Below, piece by piece: positions 1-5,249 of a stretch of DNA of 5,249 nt. The stretch lies in contig JAAEQP010001294.1 in NCBI GenBank assembly GCA_024231375.1, forward strand, positions 1 through 5,249, in the 5' to 3' direction. The notes under the pieces were generated by a model that saw only the letters and a program-made list of their open reading frames with translations, searched no databases and was not told the DNA's origin. The stretch is from a bacterium (GTDB lineage Bacteria; Hydrogenedentota; Hydrogenedentia; Hydrogenedentiales; SLHB01). How positions within the stretch are numbered: position 1 is the first letter of the stretch; every line of letters begins with the position of its first letter. The position numbers were made by a program, and so were the translations under genes.

Positions 1-984
1 GATGGCGACAAGTGGACCGAATTCGCCACGAGTTGCTCGTGGGGCTGGCAACAAGGCTGCATGCTCCAGTGGCTGGAAGGGTCCCGTGTCATCTACAACA
101 CCCGCCACGGCGACCGGTTCGTGTCGGTCATCCAGGACGTGTTCACCGGCGAGAAACGCGTGCTGCCCCGCCCCATCTATGCGGTGAGCCCCGACGGATC
201 CTACGCGGTATGCACCAACTTCTCGCGCATCGCCGAGACGCGGCCCGGCTACGGATACGACGGCGTGCCCGACTGCTACACAGCCGAACTCGCCCCGGAC
301 AAGGACGGTCTGTACGTCATGGATCTGAAGACGGGCGAGTCGCGGATCTTGTTCACCTATGCCCAGATTGCCGCGTTCGAACCCGCTAGGCAGACCGGCG
401 GCAAGCACTGGTTCAACCACCTCCTCGTCAACACCGACGGATCGCGCTTCATCTTCCTCCACCGCTGGAAGAAGGGTCCCACGGAGAAGTCGTGGGGAAC
501 GCGCATGTTCACGGCCGCGCCCGACGGCAGCGGTCTGCGTTGCGTGGCGGATCACGGCATGGTGTCCCACTTCATCTGGCGAAATCCGGACGAGATCCTG
601 GCGTGGTCCACGGAGCCCGAAGGCAACTTCTTCCATTTGTACGACGACAAGGCCGGAACCAAGTCCGTGATCGGTGAAGGAGTTCTGGCGCGCGACGGCC
701 ATTGCACCTATTCCCCCGACGGCGAATGGGTGTTGACCGACGGATACCCGGACAAGAACCGCATGCAGCCACTCATGTTGTACAGGCCGTCAGACAAGAA
801 GCTTGTTGAACTTGGTCGGTTCTACCAGGCCCCGGGAGACAAGGGACCCTACCACCAACTCCGTTGCGATCTGCATCCCCGGTGGGACCGAAAAGGCAGA
901 TATGTCTGCATTGATTCCATGCACGAGGGCAACCAACGGCAGATGTATGTGCTCGACGTCAGCTCGATTACCGGTGTGAAGTAA
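1..984 (+). CDS. Oligogalacturonate-lyase-like (PL22-type) beta-propeller protein, 5' partial
   Basis: The reading frame is open from base 1 to the TAA at 982-984 (327 residues visible), so the start lies outside the window; the in-frame ATG at 61 falls inside a conserved stretch and is not the real start. The protein looks like a seven-bladed TolB/WD40-like propeller: repeated blade signatures include SPDG (63-66), NTDGSRFIFLHRW (144-156), APDGSG (173-178) and YSPDGEW (237-243). Histidine-containing motifs, KHWFNH (135-140), VSHFIW (188-193), DGHCTYSPDG (232-241) and RCDLHPRW (288-295), resemble those of proteins annotated as oligogalacturonate lyase (polysaccharide lyase family 22), which cleave unsaturated pectin oligomers using a metal held by histidines. 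The usual HPHPSF-type metal motif is changed here to DLHPRW, so lyase activity is doubtful. Full-length relatives are roughly 400 residues, so perhaps 70-100 residues are missing. Propeller fold: fairly sure. Substrate: unknown. Confidence 0.75.
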   Translation, partial: DGDKWTEFATSCSWGWQQGCMLQWLEGSRVIYNTRHGDRFVSVIQDVFTGEKRVLPRPIYAVSPDGSYAVCTNFSRIAETRPGYGYDGVPDCYTAELAPDKDGLYVMDLKTGESRILFTYAQIAAFEPARQTGGKHWFNHLLVNTDGSRFIFLHRWKKGPTEKSWGTRMFTAAPDGSGLRCVADHGMVSHFIWRNPDEILAWSTEPEGNFFHLYDDKAGTKSVIGEGVLARDGHCTYSPDGEWVLTDGYPDKNRMQPLMLYRPSDKKLVELGRFYQAPGDKGPYHQLRCDLHPRWDRKGRYVCIDSMHEGNQRQMYVLDVSSITGVK

Positions 985-1000
985 CGTTTGGGAGACGTAC

Positions 1001-1020
1001 CGGCGCTTCAATGCGCGCCG
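1001..1020 (+). other. GC-rich stem-loop between genes 1 and 2
   Basis: CGGCGC at 1001-1006 is perfectly complementary to GCGCCG at 1015-1020, leaving an 8-base loop. It sits 16 bases after the stop of the propeller gene and just before the ribosome binding site of the GAF gene. No T-run follows, so it is not a standard intrinsic terminator. It could be a weak terminator, an mRNA-stability hairpin, or chance in GC-rich DNA. Confidence 0.35.
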
Positions 1021-1024
1021 ATTC

Positions 1025-1030
1025 GGGAGG
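1025..1030 (+). promoter_or_regulatory. Ribosome binding site of the GAF gene
   Basis: GGGAGG lies 5 bases before the ATG at 1036. It decides the start: the frame extends upstream to a TTG at 988, but that codon has no Shine-Dalgarno sequence and begins only 3 bases after the previous stop. The extra 16 residues would be coded across the stem-loop. Confidence 0.7.
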
Positions 1031-1035
1031 CCACC

Positions 1036-1911
1036 ATGGACACTCCAGAGTCTCGCGATACGCCTGACGCGAACGAACTCGACCGGCTCCGCGGTCGCGT
1101 GGCGAAACTCGAGCGCGCCAAGCGCGAACTCGAAGAGGCGCAGGTGCTGCTCCAGCGTGACGACGAGGCCGACCATCGGTTCGCGGAGAACCTCGCCACC
1201 CTGGTCGAGATCACCAACGAACTCGCCATGGCCGAATCCGTCGACGACCTCTGCCGGCATGCGGTCGAGTTGGGCCGATCGCGGCTCGGGTTCGACCGGC
1301 TCGGCATCTGGTTCCGGACCGACGAACCCGACGTCATCGCGGGATCCTTTGGCGTCGACTTCAATGGACAGCTCTGCGACGAGCGCGGCGAACGAACCCG
1401 TGTGAATCCGGACGATCCGGATGGCCGGGTCCTGCTGAGCAAGGAACCGCTGGTTCTCGTCGGCGAAGCGCCCCTCCTGAATGCCCGAGGTGAAACCGTC
1501 GGTCGCGGGTCTCAGGTATTCGCGGCCCTGTGGGACGGCAAGAAGGTCATCGGGCATGTCAGTGCCGACAACCGGGTGCTCAACCGCCCCATCGACCAAC
1601 AGCACTGCGAACTGCTCCGCCTCTTCGGCTCCAGCATTGGCAACCTCTGCTCGCGCAAACGCATCGAGGAGGAACGGGAGCTTCTGATCCGCGAATTGCA
1701 GGACGCCCTGGCCCACATCAAGACCCTGCACGGTCTGATCCCCATCTGCGCCAACTGCAAGAAGGTCCGCGACGACCACGGGTACTGGCAGAGAATCGAG
1801 ATCTACCTGCGCGACCATTCCGACGCGGATTTCAGCCACGGACTGTGTCCCGAATGCATGGAAACGCTGTACCCCGACCTGGTCAGGGACGAGTCGCACT
1901 CGGACTCGTGA
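1036..1911 (+). CDS. GAF-domain sensory protein with C-terminal CxxC/CxxC module
   Basis: This 291-residue soluble protein has no signal peptide or membrane segment. Residues about 14-50 are a charged, heptad-like helix rich in Leu, Glu and Arg, probably a coiled coil for dimerisation. Residues about 50-205 look like a GAF domain: a helix (ATLVEITNELAMAESVDDLC), a strand FDRLGIWF (86-93), and a late ligand-pocket strand with KVIGHVSADN (170-179). A linking helix (about 206-231) leads to a module beginning LHGLIPICANCKKVRDDHGYW (231-251) and ending SHGLCPEC (267-274). Cys238, Cys241, Cys271 and Cys274 form two CxxC pairs suited to binding zinc or another metal. I recall this module at the C-terminus of many bacterial PAS, GAF and receiver proteins, usually as an uncharacterised tail. 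No histidine kinase, GGDEF, EAL or DNA-binding domain is visible, so its output is unknown. The start is ATG 1036, with GGGAGG 5 bases upstream. Confidence 0.82.
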   Translation: MDTPESRDTPDANELDRLRGRVAKLERAKRELEEAQVLLQRDDEADHRFAENLATLVEITNELAMAESVDDLCRHAVELGRSRLGFDRLGIWFRTDEPDVIAGSFGVDFNGQLCDERGERTRVNPDDPDGRVLLSKEPLVLVGEAPLLNARGETVGRGSQVFAALWDGKKVIGHVSADNRVLNRPIDQQHCELLRLFGSSIGNLCSRKRIEEERELLIRELQDALAHIKTLHGLIPICANCKKVRDDHGYWQRIEIYLRDHSDADFSHGLCPECMETLYPDLVRDESHSDS

Positions 1912-1959
1912 CCCGCGCTCAACTGGGTTGCCGCCCATCCCCTCAGGAGTCTACGCACC

Positions 1960-2745
1960 ATGACAGACGTGAAGGCAGTAATCTTCGATCTCGACGAAAC
2001 GCTTGTCCACGAGCGGGGGACCGCAGAACAGGTCGTGCATGAGACCTGCCTCCTGGCCCGGAACGGGCGCGAAGTTGATGCCACCGCCCTTCAGACCTCC
2101 GTCTTCGAAGAGGCCCGCCGCCTCTGGTACGCCCACCCCATCCACCCCTTCTGCAACCGCATCGGCGTCAGCTCCTGGGAAGGCCTCTGGGGCCGGTTCG
2201 AGGGCGATGGCCCCGATCTCGCCGCCCTGCGTGCCTGGGCGCCCGAATACCGCCTCCGCACCTGGACCGATGCGCTCGCCGTACACGGGATCGACGACAC
2301 GAAGCTGGCACAGGCCATGGCCGACCACTTCCCCCGCGAGCGGCGCAAACACCACATCGTCTTTGAGGATGCGGCGCCGGTGCTTGAATTCCTGCGCGGG
2401 CGCGTGCGCCTGGGCATTCTGACCAACGGGGCGTCGGACCTGCAGCGCGAGAAGCTGGACGGCGCACGGCTGGCGGGCGATTTCGAGGCGTTCGTTGCGG
2501 GCGGCGATGTGGGCAACCGCAAACCCCAACCCGACGGCTTCAACCGGGTGCTGGAATTGCTCGGCGCCTCACCCGCCGAATCGGCCATGGTGGGAGACAA
2601 CCTCAAGAGCGACATCCAGGGCGCGTGCGCCATGGGGATCCACGCCGTCTGGCTGAACCGGAAAGGCGTCACGAACGATAGCGACGTGACCCCGGACGCG
2701 GAAATCAGTGGGCTTGACGAACTGGCGGCAGCCCTGGGGTTCTGA
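1960..2745 (+). CDS. HAD superfamily hydrolase, subfamily IA (probable phosphatase)
   Basis: This 261-residue cytoplasmic protein carries all four HAD motifs: I, DLDET with nucleophile Asp10 and acid/base Asp12; II, TNG at 155-157; III, Lys188 in NRKPQ; IV, GDNLKSD (212-218), with Asp213 and Asp218 for magnesium. The insert between motifs I and II (about 15-140) is helical and fits a C1 cap, as in phosphatases acting on small phosphorylated metabolites. Thr at position 14 is compatible with phosphatase chemistry. The stretch IGVSSWEGLWGRF (68-80) followed by WAPEYR resembles a bacterial HAD-IA group annotated only as hydrolase; the overall motif pattern also resembles YjjG and N-acylneuraminate-9-phosphatase, but sequence alone does not give the substrate. 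AGGAG at 1945-1949 lies 10 bases before the ATG. It follows the GAF gene by 48 bases and precedes the sialidase-like gene by 63. Family very sure, substrate unknown. Confidence 0.93.
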   Translation: MTDVKAVIFDLDETLVHERGTAEQVVHETCLLARNGREVDATALQTSVFEEARRLWYAHPIHPFCNRIGVSSWEGLWGRFEGDGPDLAALRAWAPEYRLRTWTDALAVHGIDDTKLAQAMADHFPRERRKHHIVFEDAAPVLEFLRGRVRLGILTNGASDLQREKLDGARLAGDFEAFVAGGDVGNRKPQPDGFNRVLELLGASPAESAMVGDNLKSDIQGACAMGIHAVWLNRKGVTNDSDVTPDAEISGLDELAAALGF

Positions 2746-2808
2746 CCGCCCTACCAAGTCTGGCATGCCTTCGCGAGGGACAAGACCAACACCGGGAGAG
2801 ATCATCCG

Positions 2809-4005
2809 ATGATACTTGGAGGCACAACTCTAGTCCTTGTGCTGTGTCTGGCCGTCCCGTTGCAGGCCAGCGCCGACGAAACGGAGGCCCCCTTGCGAGC
2901 GCTCGCCACCCTCTTCGACACCTCAGACACCGCCTCTCTTGGGTTGGGCACGATCCCTGCCGAACACACCGAGATCTATCACGCTACCGAAGAGAGCGGG
3001 TTCCGCTTCTCCCACCACCCCGGTCTGGCCGCATTCAAGGGCACTCTCTATTGTTCCTGGTCAAACGCGCCGAGGCACGAGGACCGGCCGGGTCAACGAG
3101 TCCTCTATGCCTCTTCCCGAGACGGTCGCATCTGGTCGCCGCCACGCACACTCGCCGTCCCGGATCACGATCGCGACTCCCTCGTCGCGGCCGGCTTCTA
3201 TGTCGCGGGCGACGCGCTCGTGGCCTACTACACGGCCAGGCACGACTATCCGATCCACAATCTGCACAATCCGAAGAACGCCCTCCACGCCCGCACGTCC
3301 AGCGACGGCGAAGGTTGGAGTGAGCCTCGAAAGGTTGCGACGGGGTTCTTCATCGAGGCGCCTCGCCGCCTGCCCAACGGCCGGTTGCTCTTGGCAGGCG
3401 AACACGCTGGCGAACAATGGAAAACGAACCAGGCCCGCATGCGTCTGCTCTACTCTGACGAGACCGATGGCATCACCGGGTGGAATGAAGCGCACATCGA
3501 CCCGCACCGCGTCCAACCGAACGGGACCAAGGTCTTCGGCTACACGGAACCGTGCCCCTTTGTCCGCAAGGACGGTGCAGTGGTCGCGACATTCCGGAAC
3601 GGCAGCGGCTATCTCTACGCGAGCCTGAGCAGGGACAACGGCGCCACATGGAGTGTGCCTCAGCAGACGAACTTCCCCGATACGTGCGCCAGGGCCTCCA
3701 CCGGACATCTGCCCGATGGATCGGTCTTTCTCATCAACAATCCCGGTCCTCGCCTGTGGGATCGCAGCAAGCTGACAATCGCCTTGAGTGACGACGGAGT
3801 CACCTTCGACCGTGTGTGGATCATCCGGTCCGAGCCCACTACCCAGCGTTTCACGGGCGCGGACAAGCTTGACGGCTGGCAGTATCCGCATGCCACCGTG
3901 TGGCAGAACCACTTGTACGTGGCCTATTCCGTCAACAAGGAAGACATCGTAGTGACGCGGATTGCGATGGATGACCTGACAGAACGCACGGCTGCGACGA
4001 ACTGA
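2809..4005 (+). CDS. Exported sialidase-like (BNR/Asp-box) beta-propeller protein
   Basis: The 398-residue product starts with a hydrophobic segment (about 6-19) and an ASA cleavage motif at 20-22, so it is probably exported by Sec and mature from Asp23. The n-region has no Lys or Arg, which is unusual for a signal peptide. Cys13 is not in a proper lipobox (LVLC), so a lipoprotein is unlikely. The body is a sialidase-type propeller with four Asp-box-like motifs: SRDGRIW (103-109), SSDGEGW (164-170), the canonical SRDNGATW (274-281) and SDDGVTF (327-333). Other family-like stretches are FSHHPGLAAF (67-76), RLPNGRLLLAGEH (187-199), STGHLPDGSVFLINNP (297-312) and YPHATVWQNHLYVAYS (359-374). Such proteins are often labelled exo-alpha-sialidase (BNR_2, GH33-like) in environmental bacteria. 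I cannot place the full arginine triad or the Tyr/Glu catalytic pair, so the true substrate may be another glycan or none. GGGAGAG at 2794-2800 precedes the ATG. Confidence 0.83.
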   Translation: MILGGTTLVLVLCLAVPLQASADETEAPLRALATLFDTSDTASLGLGTIPAEHTEIYHATEESGFRFSHHPGLAAFKGTLYCSWSNAPRHEDRPGQRVLYASSRDGRIWSPPRTLAVPDHDRDSLVAAGFYVAGDALVAYYTARHDYPIHNLHNPKNALHARTSSDGEGWSEPRKVATGFFIEAPRRLPNGRLLLAGEHAGEQWKTNQARMRLLYSDETDGITGWNEAHIDPHRVQPNGTKVFGYTEPCPFVRKDGAVVATFRNGSGYLYASLSRDNGATWSVPQQTNFPDTCARASTGHLPDGSVFLINNPGPRLWDRSKLTIALSDDGVTFDRVWIIRSEPTTQRFTGADKLDGWQYPHATVWQNHLYVAYSVNKEDIVVTRIAMDDLTERTAATN

Positions 4006-4023
4006 GGGTCGCCCGCCGGCCCC

Positions 4024-5124
4024 CTACTCAGGCCACTCCATCTCAACGCCTCGTTCTCCCAACTCATCCAGGAACTGTCCAGGATCGTCGATCAGACGTT
4101 CCGGCGCATACACGCCGCCGGGGAATTGGTCGAAGGCACCACGGTGCTTCCAGATCAAGGTCTGAAGGCATGGACAGGACGTGATGAAGGCGATGTGTCC
4201 CACGTACGTGGCATACACCTTCTTCTCTCGGCCTTCATGGGTTCCCCACACCTCGACACGACCCGCCGATTTGTCCGGCGCCCGCTTGCTCTGGAACCAA
4301 GGAAGGATAGGGCGGAACAGATTGAGAACACGAACGCGACGCTCGTGGGTCTTCGTGAGGCCAAGCCTGGCAAGAAAGGCGACGAGGTGGAAGTCGAAGG
4401 GCGGCGAGGCCCCGCCGTGGACGCTGACGTATTCGAGGCCCGGCACATTGCGCGGGAGGGTCACCGATTCGGCATGACCCGTGTACCACGTGGGAATTCG
4501 ACCGATAGGCTGAGGGAAGTCGACCATCTTGCGCCCCCGTGCACAGGGCACGTACTCCTCATGTCCATCACGCCACTGCAGCGTCTCGCCGGACATAAGA
4601 TGGAGAACGTGCAGGATATTCGATTCACCAACCGCCTCGTTGGCGCCACCGGCCCAGTTCACGGCCACCCCTTTCGGCGCGTCCATGGATTGGCACCCCT
4701 TCAGCGCGAGTATCTGGGTCAGTCCCGGTGAGTTGCCGAAGCCTGTCATGATCCGGACCCCGGCGGCCTTTGCCGCATCCTCCAAGTCCGCCACGCTCAG
4801 GTACGCATCATAATCATCGGCAATAGAGATGTAGTCGACGCCCGCTTCGATGGCCGCCTCCGCGGCGGGACGCTCGAACCGGTAGAACGGCCCCGCGTAG
4901 TTGACCGTGATGTCATGACGCTTCATCTCCGCGACAAGGGCCGGGCGGTCCATGATGTCCAGTCCTACCGAGGCAAACGGCGGACCGGCCTCGTCGGCAA
5001 TCGCGGCCGCCTTTGCCCCGTCCAGGTCTGCCAGAGTGACACGTTCGAATACGGTCTCCTCCCGCATGAGATCGATCATGGACCTGGCCATGTCGCCCGC
5101 ACCACCGATAAACAGCACCTTCAT
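4024..5124 (-). CDS. Saccharopine dehydrogenase-like NAD(P)-binding oxidoreductase
   Basis: This 366-residue cytoplasmic protein opens with a Rossmann beta strand and glycine loop, KVLFIGGAGDMA (2-13), followed by the second strand ending in ADLD (32-35), where the acidic residues suit NAD(H) ribose binding. Further marks of the saccharopine dehydrogenase-like family are TVNYAGPFYRF (73-83), VDYISIADD (96-104) and GFGNSPGLTQILA (128-140), then an alpha/beta substrate domain and the family-type C-terminal tail GVYAPERLIDDPGQFLDELGERGVEME. Length fits single-domain bacterial members. The start is ATG at 5124-5122: GGGGGAG lies 7 bases upstream and the Rossmann strand begins at residue 2. The frame stays open to an ATG at 5223, adding 33 low-complexity charged residues before the fold, so that start is rejected. 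No lysine- or polyamine-pathway genes are adjacent, so substrate is unknown. It converges with the sialidase-like gene. Confidence 0.9.
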   Translation of the reverse strand: MKVLFIGGAGDMARSMIDLMREETVFERVTLADLDGAKAAAIADEAGPPFASVGLDIMDRPALVAEMKRHDITVNYAGPFYRFERPAAEAAIEAGVDYISIADDYDAYLSVADLEDAAKAAGVRIMTGFGNSPGLTQILALKGCQSMDAPKGVAVNWAGGANEAVGESNILHVLHLMSGETLQWRDGHEEYVPCARGRKMVDFPQPIGRIPTWYTGHAESVTLPRNVPGLEYVSVHGGASPPFDFHLVAFLARLGLTKTHERRVRVLNLFRPILPWFQSKRAPDKSAGRVEVWGTHEGREKKVYATYVGHIAFITSCPCLQTLIWKHRGAFDQFPGGVYAPERLIDDPGQFLDELGERGVEMEWPE

Positions 5125-5131
5125 TACATCA

Positions 5132-5138
5132 CTCCCCC
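5132..5138 (-). promoter_or_regulatory. Ribosome binding site of the saccharopine dehydrogenase-like gene
   Basis: On the - strand GGGGGAG lies 7 bases before the ATG at 5124. It supports the short form of the protein over the longer frames starting at 5223, 5184 or 5148, whose ATGs lack a well-spaced site (the one at 5184 has a G-run only about one base away). Confidence 0.65.
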
Positions 5139-5249
5139 GCTTGGGCATTTCGCAAGGCCGGCGAACAGATTCCGTCCCTGTCATGCCCCCTTCGTCGCCC
5201 TTATTTGGCACATCCGATGACAAGAAGGCAAATGCGCCCAGGCAACCCC

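Noticed and set aside
988..1035. TTG at 988 as the start of the GAF gene.
   Set aside because: No Shine-Dalgarno sequence precedes it, while ATG 1036 has GGGAGG at 5-base spacing. The extension has no domain content.
790..1938. A 382-codon open frame on the - strand, antisense to the GAF gene.
   Set aside because: It is the mirror of a high-GC coding gene: it spans the whole GAF gene and both flanking gaps, its translation is rich in Val, Arg, Asp and Gly without domain motifs, and the + strand product has clear domains.
1951..2529. A 192-codon - strand frame opposite the HAD gene.
   Set aside because: The + strand frame holds all four HAD motifs; the antisense translation has none and is a composition effect.
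2845..2847. Cys13 of the sialidase-like protein as a lipoprotein attachment site.
   Set aside because: The residue before it is Leu rather than Gly, Ala or Ser, and a good signal peptidase I site (ASA) follows at 20-22.
3061..3912. A 283-codon open frame on the - strand inside the sialidase-like gene.
   Set aside because: It is antisense to a gene with Asp-boxes and a signal peptide. It shows no recognisable motif of its own and is expected from GC-biased codon use.
4002..4031. Inverted repeat CTGAG/CTCAG spanning both convergent stop codons, considered as a bidirectional terminator.
   Set aside because: The stem is only 5 bp with a 20-base interior and no T-run on either side. The match involves the stop codons themselves and could easily be chance.
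5125..5223. N-terminal extension of the saccharopine dehydrogenase-like gene to the ATG at 5223.
   Set aside because: The Rossmann fold begins immediately after the ATG at 5124, which has a well-spaced ribosome binding site. The extra 33 residues look like translated leader.
5203..5231. Possible - strand promoter upstream of the saccharopine dehydrogenase-like gene (TTGCCT, 17 bases, CCAAAT).
   Set aside because: The -10 element matches the consensus at only three of six positions and the organism's sigma-factor preferences are unknown.

Overview
The window is GC-rich and densely coding (about 93% by my gene calls). It reads as ordinary chromosomal DNA from an uncultured or environmental bacterium. 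The gene content suggests a planctomycete-like or similar polymer-degrading lineage (Planctomycetota, Hydrogenedentota, Lentisphaerota or similar): a pectate-lyase-22-like beta-propeller, a secreted sialidase-like propeller, an orphan saccharopine-dehydrogenase-like oxidoreductase, and a GAF protein with a C-terminal CxxC/CxxC module. That placement is inferred from remembered family distribution. No rRNA, tRNA or marker gene is present to confirm it.

Layout. Four genes run on the + strand: (1) the 3' part of a beta-propeller protein of the oligogalacturonate-lyase-like class, positions 1-984, its 5' end outside the window; (2) a 291-residue coiled-coil/GAF protein ending in a probable metal-binding four-cysteine module, 1036-1911; (3) a HAD subfamily IA hydrolase, 1960-2745; (4) an exported BNR/Asp-box sialidase-like protein, 2809-4005. 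One gene converges on them from the - strand: a 366-residue saccharopine-dehydrogenase-like NAD(P)-binding protein, 5124-4024, with only 18 bases between the two stop codons. The remaining 5125-5249 is the upstream region of that last gene and holds no gene I can support.

The + strand gaps are short (51, 48 and 63 bases) and each following gene has a purine-rich ribosome binding site, so co-transcription is possible. The products do not form a recognisable pathway. The two propeller proteins point to carbohydrate or glycan use. A HAD phosphatase next to a sialidase-like protein could be read as sugar-phosphate metabolism, but that is weak. A 6-bp GC stem-loop between genes 1 and 2 may separate them transcriptionally.

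I found no mobile element, CRISPR array, RNA gene, long repeat or obvious pseudogene, and no convincing new multi-gene system. The most interesting item is the GAF protein's C-terminal cysteine module, which has no recognisable enzymatic output domain.
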